Source: Agmasoma carcini (nom. nud.)
Taxonomy: Eukaryota; Microsporidia; Thelohaniidae
NCBI GenBank assembly: GCA_029232285.1
Contig: JAOXFI010000006.1
Location: 90,849-154,848 of the forward strand
Direction: 5' to 3'
DNA: 64,000 nt
In this document: positions 20,486-30,739 of the stretch, piece by piece
Layout of the letters: each line of letters opens with the position of its first letter
Numbering within the stretch: position 1 is the first letter of the stretch
Program-made: the position numbers and the translations under genes
Notes under the pieces: model-generated
What the model was told of the DNA's origin: nothing
Seen by the model: the letters and a program-made list of their open reading frames with translations, nothing else
Database searches by the model: none

Positions 20486-21475
20486 TGGCTATAAATTGAA
20501 TAACCAAGAAAATGATAATTGACCGATTCAAGAGTGATAGGGCTAAGGTAGATATGGATAAGTTTATAGGTGTGAATTATAGAACTTTTGATTCGATAAT
20601 AAAGAGGTTTTAATTAAGGTTAAGCGAAGGCTGATCAATTATGAAAATGGGGAGGCAAAATATGTTAAAGAGGAAAAAATAATTTGTACGAGAGGTTGTT
20701 AATGATAATGCTGAGATAACCTTAAAAGTTTTGAAAATAGAGTTCGGGAAGAGCTTGATATTACAATTTCAACATCATCAATTTATAGATATTTAGACGA
20801 AATGCACTATACTCTTAAAAACATGGAAAGGGTTGTAGATTGTAGAAACTCACCTAGAACCATTAAAAAGAGAAGAGCCTATGCTATTGGATTCAAAATC
20901 CCTGCAGATAACAATGTGATTTTTCTTGATGAAGTGGGTTTTAGTCTTTCTCTGAGAACCAAGAGAGGTATATTTTTTGAATAGAACACACCTTGTATAA
21001 GTGTTTCTAAAATTTCAGGCATTTGTACTGCATATGCTAAATCGGGATTGATTTACTATGAGCATAAAGCAAGGGTATTTGACAGTGCTGCTTTCTGCAA
21101 TTTTCTTCAACATCTACTGGCGAGCTTAAGGTTTAGTATCTATACTTCCGTCTTAATCATGGATAATGCTCGAATTCACAAAGTGGATGATGTTAACGAA
21201 TTATAAGTTTAACAAGACATAAAACCTTGTTTTCTTTTATCTCACTTACCATTCCTGAATCCAATTGAAAATTGTTTCCCAAAATATAAAAAAATTCGTG
21301 TCAGATCAAACTCTAAATCAAAGAAAATTGCTTGAAAAAAAATGATAAAGACTTTAATAACATATCTAGGAATGATTCGGAGGAATATGGTTTCATATCT
21401 GGAACGTTCTCATCAAAGAAAATCAATTTTTGTTAAATTTTATTGGTTAATTTATAATGTTCGTAATATTAATAA
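20486..21475 (+). pseudogene. IS630/Tc1-type (DD34E) transposase relic
   Basis: In three interrupted plus-strand pieces the three catalytic blocks are in order: 'NNVIFLDEVGFSLSLRTKRG' (first Asp, near 20908-20970), 'SVLIMDNARIHKVDD' (second Asp, near 21150-21195) and 'LPFLNPIENCFPKYKKIR' (Glu, near 21247-21300). Counting through two stops, 34 residues separate Asp and Glu, as in IS630/Tc1. A helix-turn-helix-like 'TSSIYRYLDEMHYTLKNM' and 'RRAYAIGF' precede them. The 5' part (20486-20760) is frameshifted. Terminal repeats were not found. Confidence 0.75.
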
Positions 21476-21572
21476 AATAATTATATGGGTTTTATTTTAT
21501 ACTAAAATGAAGATTAAAGCAACTAGATTTTAAGATATCTTATATATATTTCAATTCTCTATTTAAAAAATG

Positions 21573-22797
21573 ATATACACTGTTGGAAAAAAGGAATGAA
21601 GAAAATGTATATAAAAGCATGAAAAATTAAATAATTGCCCTTTTATAATGATATGTGTAATCATAAATATATTTAAATTTTTTATTTAACCCTCCAAAAA
21701 TGTAATATTTTTCAAATAAAAATATCCGCTAGTGGGTAAACATCACAGACTTTATTAAAGGTCAAATAATTGCTTTTAGAAACCAGAATATGAAACTTTA
21801 AGATATTGCTGAAAGGTGGATTTACTTTCAGTACAATGTCAGATATATGCAGAAAATACCACAACAAAGACACAGTAAATAAAAAATTTGGTTCGGGTTA
21901 TTCTCAGATTGCAACTATTCGTGAAAAATGCTTCTTAATTAAGAAAACACCAATATTTTATCAAAAATGATAAAAAAGTAGCGGGAGAAAATTATGTATA
22001 AATGTAACATCACGTTATTCGCAATTATCACAATATATAAGGGTTTAAAGATTGTTTTGTTGTTTGTAAACCTTACTGAACATGAAAAACATTTATTAAC
22101 AGATTAAGGCTTATAAAGAAGCAGATATATTATAAATATATCACCTAGTATAAAATATTAGTGTTAAAAAATCATCATTTTAATTGTTTGTAAACGACAA
22201 TTTGCTGGCGAAGAGAATCTACATCGCTAAATCATAACCACCTTGTGCCGATAGTTAAGCATGGTGGTGATAAAGTTATGGTTTTGGGTTGTTTTAGCTC
22301 AATTGGTGTTGAAAATATTGATATTTCTGTTAAAAATTATCATTTTTTCAACAGGACAACAATTCTAAGCACATTTCCAATCATTTGACAACGTTTTCAA
22401 CAACAAAAACATTGAAAGTTTAACACAGTCGCTCTGATTTGAATTAATTGAGCATCTTTTGGCATATTGTGGTTAAAAATCATAATGTTTTAGAGGTAAA
22501 AAAGTTGATGAATTATTTAAAGAATTTGGAGCGAAATACCTCAAAGTCATTGTCAAAACTAATAAGAAGCACGAAATTAAGATATATTGATTGTATCGAG
22601 GCAGGAGGTAGACATATTAAATAATTTTACCACAAAATATTTATCTTGAAAAATGTATATAGTTTTATATCATTAAAAAAGCAAAATATAATTTTGATTA
22701 CACACACCATCCAAACATATATAAAAAACAAATTATTTGATTTTTCATGTATTTATATACAGTTTTTGTCATTACGTTTTCTTATCACTGTATAATC
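21573..22797 (+). mobile_element. Tc1/mariner-type element relic with ~65-bp inverted ends
   Basis: The left end (ATACACTGTTGGAAAAAAGG... through ATGAAAAATTAAATAATTG, about 21575-21637) matches the inverse of the right end (CAAATTATTTGATTTTTCATG ... CACTGTAT, about 22731-22793). Inside, 'FQQDNNSKHISNHLTTFS' (near 22348-22402) is the second-Asp block of Tc1 transposases, and 'DLN.IEH.LAY' near 22435-22475 is the Glu block with frameshifts. A 5' piece near 21765 ('GQIIAFRNQNM') recalls the family's N-terminus. Different end sequences show that this is a different subfamily from the next element. Confidence 0.7.
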
Positions 22798-22969
22798 TTT
22801 CTTTATACTTTTAAAATCAAATATTTATCTTTTATCCTTCTTTCGCTTAACTAAATTACTATTATATGGGTGATAAAGGCTAAATGTGTATTCATCGGAA
22901 AAAAAATCATAACCTGTAATTTTATTACAATACCTCAAAATTTAGTTATACAGCTGTCTTCTCAATATA

Positions 22970-24294
22970 CAGTACTAAAAAAACGGTCACCCCAAAAAGA
23001 TTATATAAAAGTGTAAATTTTTGAATGAAAAATAATTTGAGTTTAATAGTATAAGTATATCTCTCTTGTTTCTATTTTTTAAATGCACATTTTATATAAA
23101 CTCTTTTGATAATCTTGAATAAATTTTATTTTAAAAACCAATAAAAAAACAAATAATATAATATAATGGGTAAACAGGTTCTGAATTCAACAAAAGCCAA
23201 ATTTTAGCTTTTTCAATACGCGAAATCGGTACAAAACTGACTTAAAAATCTACAATACAAAATCACGTTAGAAAATACAAGAATGATGAAGAGAATAAAA
23301 GAAAAGGTGGTAGTGTTAGGAAGAAATTAATAAAATTTCTACACTACACGCCTTAATATCAAAAAATAAAACTAAATCAAAAATTAGTATCTGTGATGAA
23401 AGCGTGTGTCTTTTCCTAAAAATCACATCAGGTGTGATTATCTTTATTCTAAACCAAAATTATCAAATTTGCAAATAATTAACAGATTAAGAAAGGCTCA
23501 AAAACGTGGCTATTTTAGGATAAAGACTACTTTAGCGATGTTATTTTCTAGATGAAAGTTCTTTTAACATTTATAATGACTCTAAGAAGCAAAAGGTGTG
23601 GGTTGAAAAAAAGAAAATCAAAACATATAAATAAAACTGTTAAATTTAGTAATAAGAAAATATTCTTTTTAGGTTGTATGAGTAAAATGATGTTGTGAAT
23701 TTGGTGTTTTGGATGGAACCTTAAATGCACAATATTATACTTAAATATTAAGCAATACTTTGAATAAAAGTGCACGAAAATCTTGATTTTCAAAATATAT
23801 ATTTTAACAAGACAATGATCCAAAGCATAAAAGTAAGATAGAAGAAGGGTTTTTAAATATATGAATGTTGAGATGTTAGAATAGCCTTCACAGAGCCTGG
23901 ACCTTAACCCATATAAGTCTATGGGCTTATTTAAAGCAAAAACTAAGAAGTGTTGTTTTTGAAAACAAGGTGCATTTAATATCAAAAAATTGTGAAATGT
24001 GGTCTGATATCGAAACCTTATACTGTAGAACACTGGTAGATTCTATTAGTGACAGAATTTAAGAAGTTATCGTGGCAAAGGGTGGTCATACATCATATTA
24101 AATAAATGTATCCGGTTTTTTATTGGATTTTGATTTAAAATTTTATCAAAATTATTAAAAGTGTTTATATAAAATGTGCAATTTAAAAATAAAAATAATA
24201 TATATATACTTATATTATTAAACATGAATTATTTTTTCAAAAAATTATACTTTTTAAACAAACTTTTTGGGGTTTCCGTTTTTTTGGAATAGTA
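22970..24294 (+). mobile_element. Tc1/mariner-type element, family copy 1 (decayed)
   Basis: The ends read CAGTACTAAAAAAACGGTCACC at the left and GGGGTTTCCGTTTTTTTGGA plus ATAGTATA at the right, with about 190 bases of inverted similarity. The transposase relic (23166-24101) starts ATGGGTAAACAGG and tracks the copy at 52123-53586 throughout, ending 'EVIVAKGGHTSY'. Frameshifts and stops are frequent. Sequence divergence is intermediate between the copies at 52 kb and 61 kb. Confidence 0.8.
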
Positions 24295-25012
24295 TAATGT
24301 CTATTGTTCAATAACGATGTAAGCCTAGGTTTATAAATATTAATGTTGTAGTTTTGGAATCATCTGAATATTTTTGAATTTAATATTATGGGATAAATAT
24401 GAAGTTTTTATTAATTTCTGATGAGGTATTAATCTTTTTCATACCAATTTTATAAAAAAACAATTTCATAAAAATTAAACCTTTTACATCCTGATAATAT
24501 CATATGCTCAAACATAATATTTTCTCTTTTTTATATTGTTAATAGAAAGTCACACTTAATATGAGATCAAAATCACTTATAATTTGATTTTTATCTTTAA
24601 TAAATTACTTATACATGATTTTTTGTTTTCAAGCTATTAAATTGAGGTAAATTATCACAGGCAACAATGATTTTTAAATATGTTGATCAATACTACATTG
24701 AAATATAAAAATCATTAATATAAATTAATTTCATTGTCTTCTTGTTATAAATTGGTCACAATAATGTATTTCGAACTGCAACTCTTTTAGGGCTCGTATA
24801 TCCATTGATTGTCATTGTATATGTTCATAGTATTCAAATTATAATAATTTTGCTATGTTAGGACATTAACATTAATATTTACTCATTATTACATATATGA
24901 AGTGAAAATATAACATAAATTGAAATCCATTACTTTTTATATCATAAATATTTTTTTTCCTACAAACCTTTGGCTTTTAAAATCTTTAAAACAAAAACAT
25001 CCATCTTAAGTA
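24295..25012. other. AT-rich intergenic sequence
   Basis: No recognised gene or repeat. The last 50 bases contain AT runs before the ATG at 25013. Confidence 0.45.
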
Positions 25013-25852
25013 ATGGAAGGAATATTTTTAAAACCAGAAGTTGAGCTTAATATAGATGATTGTTATGCGGATAAGGACAAAATAACAAAAGAATTTAACT
25101 CTATTGGACTATTTAGGGCTGTAAATCATCAAGTAAACTATTTCAACAACCTTTCGGACATCCTAACAAGAAATGAGACACCTTTTGATTTTATCTTAAA
25201 AAATTCACCTTCTTTAGCCAAGGATTTAATTACAACTATCAACATTACACTAGATTCAAACACGAGTCTATCAGTGCCATATGATAAGGATTTTAAGGAA
25301 AATATAACAAAAATTTATGATGATATGTGTTCGACTAGCAAAGAAACTATTCTCAAGAACAGTGGCTTTAATTTCTATAAAAAATATATTTCAACACCTA
25401 AAAACCAAATAAAATTAGCTGAATCATATTTTAAACTAGGGAACTATGACAGTGCTTATAGTGTATATAAGTTAAACCCCGTAGGATATGAAAGTTATTG
25501 TTCAAGGATGAGGGGAATGATTGATGTATTACTTGATTATAAATCATCTGCTGAACCATTTGCCCTTGATTTCTATCTTTTGACTAAAAAATTGGAAAAA
25601 CTTTATAAAATATCAAAAGTGGTAGAACCTGAAATCAAGAGTGGGTTATATTGTTTCTTAGCTGAGAATTATAAGTCAAAGAACATTAATTTATTGATCA
25701 AATATCAAATAATAAATTCCAAAATACCAACTCATGGTAAAAAAGAATACATGAAAGATGTAAAAAGGGTGATAGAAACTCGAATTTTAAGTGCTAATGG
25801 TAAAACCAAAGAGGTATGGGAGAACTGTTATGATAAATTAAATGATAATTAA
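25013..25852 (+). CDS. Protein of unknown function with a TPR-like segment, 279 aa
   Basis: A complete, well-composed frame. The only recognisable element is one tetratricopeptide-like helix pair, IKLAESYFKLGNYDSAYSVY (about residues 140-159), with the A..Y.KLG.Y..A pattern; other helices look alpha-solenoid. There is no signal peptide or membrane span. Candidates include a small subunit of a regulatory-particle, COP or eIF3-type scaffold, but no signature decides. The ATG is preceded by an A-rich stretch and CCATCTTAAGTA, without a strong AT box. Confidence 0.7.
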   Translation: MEGIFLKPEVELNIDDCYADKDKITKEFNSIGLFRAVNHQVNYFNNLSDILTRNETPFDFILKNSPSLAKDLITTINITLDSNTSLSVPYDKDFKENITKIYDDMCSTSKETILKNSGFNFYKKYISTPKNQIKLAESYFKLGNYDSAYSVYKLNPVGYESYCSRMRGMIDVLLDYKSSAEPFALDFYLLTKKLEKLYKISKVVEPEIKSGLYCFLAENYKSKNINLLIKYQIINSKIPTHGKKEYMKDVKRVIETRILSANGKTKEVWENCYDKLNDN

Positions 25853-26167
25853 AATATTTATATTATCGTGTATAAAATTGATCATATAATAAAGAATTCA
25901 TGTTATTTATAAATTATCAAGGTTCAAATATTTAGTTAGAATTGCTTCAGTATAGAAATAACGAATACTGTTAATAACATAAACGTAATATTTATTAAAA
26001 TAATATTTTCTTTTCCTTATACTTTGATCACTTTACCATAAATAACCAAAATTTTGTATCTAAAATTGTTAATATCTGAAATAAATGAAAAACACAGCTT
26101 AAATGTAAAAATCTGTGTCATTTTTATTAAATTTGAAAAATGTCAATTTTTTTTATTCGTAAAGGTT
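25853..26167. other. AT-rich intergenic sequence upstream of RFA1
   Basis: No gene seen. It ends in the AT box of the next gene. Confidence 0.45.
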
Positions 26168-26180
26168 GAAAAAATTTACC
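26168..26180 (+). promoter_or_regulatory. AT box plus ACC that fixes the RFA1 start
   Basis: GAAAAAATTTACC sits directly before the ATG at 26181. It supports this start over an upstream in-frame TTG at 26166. Confidence 0.6.
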
Positions 26181-27866
26181 ATGAAGTTGGAAAACGGAAT
26201 TGTAACAACTTTATACAGTAAGCATGAGAAAAATCCACCTCTAAACGAGCCAATACTTCAAATAACTAACCTCTCTAAGTTCCAAAGCCCTGGTGTCTCA
26301 GAACATAGATATAAAGCAAATTTAAGTGATGGTGAATATTATATGAAGGCAATTTTCTCCACAGATCTTACTACATCCGTTGATGAAGGTAAAATAGGAT
26401 TATACAGTATTCTTAAACTAGATAACTATGCTGTACGAGCAAGGGATAGAAATTATTACCTTTATGTTAAAAATGTATGTGCTTTCGACAATAGGACGGA
26501 AACTATTGGAGAACCTATCAGTATATCCAGTATGAAAGTTAATCAAAATGAGAAAGTTGAAAAGGTCGAAAAAGAAGAGACTGAAATCAGGTTTGAACCA
26601 AGTAAAAAAGTTAAAACTTCCAGTGAATTTTCAAATATAAAAGACTTGAACCCTTTTCAGGAGAAATGGGCAATCAAGGGCCGTGTGATGATAAAATCTA
26701 GCATCAGAACATTTAAAAATGATAAGGGCGACGGAAAAGTCTTTTCATTTGAAGTATATGATGGTACAGCACAGGTTAAAGTTTCAGCTTTCAATACTTC
26801 AGTTGATGATGTATATTCATTATTTGACGAAGGTCAGGTGATCACTCTTTCCAATGGTAAAATAAAAATGGCTAACAGAAATTATACTTCAACAAATTTT
26901 GATTATGAAATCATAGTTGAGAAGCAAACGGAAATTGCTGTAACAGATGATACGAATATTCCAAAGTTTGTATTTAATTTTACAAAATTAGGTGATATTG
27001 TAGCTACAAAATCAGCGCCTGTTGATGTTTGTGCTGTAATTAAGGATGTATATCCAATATCTCAAGTGATGGTGAAATCAACTCAGAAGGAAGTTGACAG
27101 GAGAGATGTTTTATTGGTAGATTCTACTGGAAGTTGTAAATTAACTATGTGGGATGAGAGAGCAAATGATAATTATGAAGAAGGTATGATAATGTGTTTG
27201 AAATCTGCGAGAGTCTCTGACTATGGCGGTGTTTCTTTGTCAACTATGGTGTCTTCTAAGATTTCTATTAATCTTGATATTCCTGAATCTAAGGATTTGA
27301 TCAGCTGGTACGAAACTAAAGGTAAAAATATGATTATTGAAAGGCCTAAGAGGCAGCAATCTTCAATATCAATAATGGAAGCAAAGGAAGGGAACACAGA
27401 TTATCCAGTTGTTAATGTTGTCATTAATCATATTAAGGAAGATAATTTATATTATGATTCTTGTCCTGGTGAAAATTGTAATAAAAAAGTTACACAAGAG
27501 GATGATGGTGTATATAGGTGTGAAAAATGTGGAAAGACATATGATACCTGTAAAATTAGATATCTTTTATCTATGAATGTTGGTGATCACACTGGAGAGG
27601 CATGGGTGACTGTTTTTAACGAGCTTGCTGAATCTATTTTTGGAATGAATGCTGAGAAGCTCAAATCTATAGGAAGTGATAATCTTGATGAAGCAAGATC
27701 AGTTGTAAAGGATATTTTATGGGACGAGTATCAATTTAAGTTAAGGATGAGGATCGAAGAATATGGAGGAGAGTCGAGGGCTAAATTTAATGTAATATCT
27801 TATACAAAGATTGATCATGTTAAGACTACAAATGATATGATTGATGCCATAATTAAATCTATTTAA
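26181..27866 (+). CDS. RFA1: Replication protein A, large subunit (RPA70)
   Basis: The protein is 561 aa from the ATG at 26181. It is the large subunit of the single-stranded-DNA-binding RPA complex in nuclear replication, repair and recombination. An N-terminal OB fold (residues 1-110) is followed by a charged linker (KVEKVEKEE, near 130), then tandem OB folds starting NPFQEKWAIKGRV, typical of DNA-binding domain A, and a C-terminal domain with a zinc finger C-x4-C-x13-C-x2-C (CPGENC ... CEKC, near 430-452). Aromatic residues such as F in TFKNDKGDGKVFSFEVYD fit DNA stacking sites. It is slightly shorter than yeast (621 aa). The next gene starts 43 bp downstream on the same strand. Confidence 0.93.
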   Translation: MKLENGIVTTLYSKHEKNPPLNEPILQITNLSKFQSPGVSEHRYKANLSDGEYYMKAIFSTDLTTSVDEGKIGLYSILKLDNYAVRARDRNYYLYVKNVCAFDNRTETIGEPISISSMKVNQNEKVEKVEKEETEIRFEPSKKVKTSSEFSNIKDLNPFQEKWAIKGRVMIKSSIRTFKNDKGDGKVFSFEVYDGTAQVKVSAFNTSVDDVYSLFDEGQVITLSNGKIKMANRNYTSTNFDYEIIVEKQTEIAVTDDTNIPKFVFNFTKLGDIVATKSAPVDVCAVIKDVYPISQVMVKSTQKEVDRRDVLLVDSTGSCKLTMWDERANDNYEEGMIMCLKSARVSDYGGVSLSTMVSSKISINLDIPESKDLISWYETKGKNMIIERPKRQQSSISIMEAKEGNTDYPVVNVVINHIKEDNLYYDSCPGENCNKKVTQEDDGVYRCEKCGKTYDTCKIRYLLSMNVGDHTGEAWVTVFNELAESIFGMNAEKLKSIGSDNLDEARSVVKDILWDEYQFKLRMRIEEYGGESRAKFNVISYTKIDHVKTTNDMIDAIIKSI

Positions 27867-27909
27867 GTTGATTTTTAATGTTTTTATTTTTTTAATAAAT
27901 TTCTTTCCA

Positions 27910-28539
27910 ATGTTTGAAAAAAAAAATGTTTCAAATGATTTGAAAGAACTTTTAGGGTTTGAATTTGATGAAAATATACTTATTGAAGATAAAGAGAATG
28001 TAAATAAATTCGATATCAAACTTTTTGAACATTGTTATAGCAATCTTAACGCTATTGACAAGAAAAAGGTTGATAGACTTAAAGAAAAAATAAATAATAG
28101 AAAAATTATAAAAGGGACCACTTTTTCATACAAATCTTTAAATCATTTAGTTTCAGCTGAAGTTATTTTTGAAATAATATCAAAGGTAGGGTCATTGAAA
28201 GATATGACCAGGACTAGTCCTAGATTTATAAGTAAAATCATTAAGCCAATATTAAATAATAAAAATGATAAAATAATTAGGAAATTATCAAACAAAATAA
28301 TTTTAGCAGCAAGAACGGATTTTTATGAAAATGATTTTTTTGAATTTTCAGTTAAAGATGATATTAAGGCTGACACTGGTATAAATTTATTAAAGAGGGA
28401 TATTAAAAAGAAAAGGGGTGGTATAAAGGCAAGAAAGCGTAGAAATAACAAATTATGTAATAAATCAACAACTAAAAACATAGAATCATCAGATTATGAT
28501 TCAATTGAAGATAATATAAGTATTTCAGATCAAAATTAA
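27910..28539 (+). CDS. Short Nop-domain protein, Prp31-like
   Basis: About 209 aa. The C-terminal two thirds follow the Nop domain of Prp31, which binds the 15.5K-snRNA complex in U4/U6 snRNP. 'LVSAEVIFEIISKVGSLKDM' (about residues 82-101) matches the 'GA..AAKI...AGGL..L' helix, 'KLSNKIILAARTDFYE' matches 'KA..L.AAK..LAARVD..HE', 'VKDDIKAD' matches 'L.DEIE.K', and KKKRGGIKARKRR matches the terminal KKRGGRR.RK motif. The Nop56/58 group shares this fold, but the basic KKRGG end and lack of the long N-terminal domain favour Prp31. It is less than half the yeast length (494 aa) and the key Gly residues are poorly kept. I chose the ATG at 27910; an upstream TTG frame is hydrophobic AT-rich translation. 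Confidence 0.6.
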   Translation: MFEKKNVSNDLKELLGFEFDENILIEDKENVNKFDIKLFEHCYSNLNAIDKKKVDRLKEKINNRKIIKGTTFSYKSLNHLVSAEVIFEIISKVGSLKDMTRTSPRFISKIIKPILNNKNDKIIRKLSNKIILAARTDFYENDFFEFSVKDDIKADTGINLLKRDIKKKRGGIKARKRRNNKLCNKSTTKNIESSDYDSIEDNISISDQN

Positions 28540-28713
28540 TTAGATTATGAAGGCTATAGATAAAAAATATACATAAGAGTAGAAGTAACAAAAGAGATGA
28601 TTTACGACATAAAACATTAAATAAATAATAAAATATATAATTATAGCACTAAAATAAGTTATACATCAAAACCTTAAGAAATGTAAAGCCAAGTTAAAAA
28701 ATTTTCTTTTTTT
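28540..28713. other. Short AT-rich spacer before tRNA-Met
   Basis: Nothing recognised. Confidence 0.4.
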
Positions 28714-28723
28714 TAAAAAAAAA
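28714..28723 (-). terminator. RNA polymerase III terminator of tRNA-Met
   Basis: A run of A on the plus strand (28715-28723) gives a run of T on the minus strand just past the 3' end of the tRNA gene, the normal polymerase III stop. Confidence 0.75.
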
Positions 28724-28726
28724 CAT

Positions 28727-28797
28727 GCCTCCGACGAGAATCGAACTCGTATCTTTAGATTATGAGACTAACGTTCTAACCATTAAACAACGGAAGC
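28727..28797 (-). tRNA. tRNA-Met (CAU), elongator type
   Basis: A 71-nt cloverleaf on the minus strand without intron. The acceptor stem GCTTCCG pairs with CGGAGGC (one G-U). The D arm is GTTT-AATGGTTA-GAAC. The anticodon arm is TTAGT-CTCATAA-TCTAA with U33 and anticodon CAT; the U31-U39 mismatch is also seen in yeast elongator tRNA-Met. The T arm is ACGAG-TTCGATT-CTCGT. Acceptor and anticodon arms resemble the eukaryotic elongator rather than the initiator. Confidence 0.95.
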
Positions 28798-28892
28798 AAT
28801 ATTTGAATTATTTATATTTATATTGTTAATTTCAGTGACCTATAATTTGTGAAATTTATTTACAATGTAAATTTTTGTTAGAGATAGTATAA

Positions 28893-29768
28893 ATGTTTTT
28901 TAATAGAAAGTCCAATATATTTGAAAGAATGTATAATTTTTCAAGTTCACCCATAAATCAAAGACTTTCTAGTCTTTTTCCCTTTAAAACGAATAGAAAA
29001 GCCATGTTTAACAATTTGAATAAGTTTTTAGATCAAATTGTAAAGCATACCATAAAACAAGATTTAGCACCGTTTTTGCCCCCTCCACATCACAATAAAC
29101 CCACCTTTGTATTTGATTTTGATAAGTTGATGGTAAAGAAGAGATTTGAATTGTCTTATTTTGACTTTACAGTTAAGTTTCGTAATCACTACAATAGTTT
29201 CCTATTTAATATGGCCCAATATTATGAATTAATATCGTTATCTGAAGTATATCCTGTAGAAGGAATAAGATGGGTTAATGAAGTAGATGAGTATGGTTGT
29301 ATATCATATAGATTGTTCTTAGAAAAGAAGGAATATTTAAGGTTAGAACATTTGAATAGATCTAAAGAAAAGATTATAATATTTGATGAAGATCCTAAGT
29401 ATTACTCTTCTGAGTTACAAGATAATGTGATAAGTCATAGAAGATGGGAAGGAGAGATTGATAGTAAGTTATTGGAATATTTATTGTTATTTACATCAAA
29501 AAGCTGGTCTTTTAAGGAAAATTATTTAAAATTGGTTATAAATCTGAAGGGGGTGTTAGATCATGAAAAATTAGAAAATTTATTGAGACGTGATTTTCTT
29601 ATTTATAATTTCCCAATTAAATATTCATTTTCTAAGTATTTAGAGGATGGTAAAATATCTAAAATAAATAAATTTGAGAAGGCTAAAGTAGAGATGGATG
29701 CCATTGGAGGAGGTTCCAGTAAAATCAAAGATTTGTTATTCAATCTTTTTAAAGAATTTTTGTTTTAA
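28893..29768 (+). CDS. TIM50: Tim50-like subunit of the mitosomal inner-membrane import machinery
   Basis: The protein is 291 aa with an NIF/FCP1-type fold. A proline run 'LAPFLPPPHH' leads into 'FVFDFDKLMVKKRFE' (about residues 74-88), the degenerate DxDx phosphatase loop of Tim50 (inactive, as in the family). Then come 'FLFNMAQYYELISLSEVYP' (start near 107), 'LEHLNRSKEKIIIFDEDPKY' and 'RRWEGEIDSKLLEYL', which match 'LS.LNR...KVI.ID.DP..Y' and 'W.GE.DD.L..L' of Tim50. Tim50 is the receptor that guides presequence proteins to the TIM23 channel. The basic, Ser-rich N-terminus could be a targeting signal. No hydrophobic span is visible before the domain, unlike the anchored yeast protein. FCP1-type phosphatases are excluded by the altered catalytic loop. 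Confidence 0.8.
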   Translation: MFFNRKSNIFERMYNFSSSPINQRLSSLFPFKTNRKAMFNNLNKFLDQIVKHTIKQDLAPFLPPPHHNKPTFVFDFDKLMVKKRFELSYFDFTVKFRNHYNSFLFNMAQYYELISLSEVYPVEGIRWVNEVDEYGCISYRLFLEKKEYLRLEHLNRSKEKIIIFDEDPKYYSSELQDNVISHRRWEGEIDSKLLEYLLLFTSKSWSFKENYLKLVINLKGVLDHEKLENLLRRDFLIYNFPIKYSFSKYLEDGKISKINKFEKAKVEMDAIGGGSSKIKDLLFNLFKEFLF

Positions 29769-29923
29769 ATAAAAAAATAATTTTAAAATTTAGTATATTT
29801 CGTTAGGGGGGTTATATTGCTTAATTAAGAAATATTTGTGTATAATATTGAAGTAACAACGTTGGTAGGATATGATGGTAACGTTTATGAGTTGATTATA
29901 AATATTAAAAATTAGACTAACTT

Positions 29924-30134
29924 TAATCAATGGTAGTTAATAAGACCCACATAGAAGCAGAGGTACACGAGTTTTCAAATATGATAATATTATTATTTTT
30001 TAATCAATGGTAGTTAATAAGACCCACATAGAAGCAAAGGTACACGAGTTTTCAAATATGATAATATTATTATTTTTTAATCAATGGTAGTTAATAAGAC
30101 CCACATAGAAGCAGAGGTACACGAGTTTTCAGAT
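29924..30134. repeat. 77-bp tandem repeat, ~2.7 copies
   Basis: TAATCAATGGTAGTTAATAA starts copies at 29924, 30001 and 30078, period 77. The first two are almost identical (one A/G difference in GAAGCAGAGG versus GAAGCAAAGG); the third ends near 30134. Non-coding, downstream of TIM50. Confidence 0.9.
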
Positions 30135-30294
30135 GTAGTAATATAAATTCATTGGAATTAATTATATATACTAATATAGTAATATATTTATTTATCAATT
30201 TGTTACCTCTCCACTTATATTATACAAAGAATCTTAAAATATCAGTCAATCTAGAAAAATCAAACAACAATAAATAAAATATAGAAATGATCAA

Positions 30295-30490
30295 CTAGAA
30301 CATAGTGACTATATATTTATCATGCTTTGGTAAAGGAAATAGAAAATTTGGTTTATATTCCTTCTTAGATGGTGATAGTAATACTTTTATATCACGAATA
30401 CTAACCAACTTAATCTTAAAGGGGTGATACTGCCCTGTCATTTGAAGAAGTGTTTGTCTATCAAAGGAAATTCAGTTTTTTGATTAAACA
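30295..30490 (-). repeat. Dispersed repeat A, copy in reverse orientation
   Basis: The reverse complement aligns with 33835-34130: blocks around GACAGACACCCCTTCT, CTGGTTAGTGTTCG and ACCAAAGCACGA there correspond to diverged blocks here (for example ACGAATACTAACCAACTTAA and ATGCTTTGGTAAAGG on the plus strand). It is GC-richer than the surroundings. Confidence 0.5.
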
Positions 30491-30739
30491 TGCTATAGTT
30501 TAGTTAGTCAAAGTTTACATTTTGTATCAAATAATAAGATATTTTTCAAGATTGATACGCTCTGCCACTATGGCAATATATTGTTATTATTATAGCTTAA
30601 TAGGTAATGATGTAAATTGTATATATAACTTATAGATAAATATTGATCTAAATTATAATATATTTAATTTTTTGGACTTGTGTGACTATTAAATAAAAAA
30701 TGTATGATTTTAATTGCTTACATATATTTATATTATTTT

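Noticed and set aside
23548..24033. 161-aa minus-strand ORF
   Set aside because: Antisense to the Tc1 transposase relic of the element at 22970-24294.
26166..26180. TTG upstream start for RFA1
   Set aside because: The ATG at 26181 has the AT box and ACC context, and the extra residues add nothing conserved.
27868..27909. TTG upstream start for the Prp31-like gene
   Set aside because: The extension would be a hydrophobic translation of intergenic AT sequence; the ATG at 27910 fits better.
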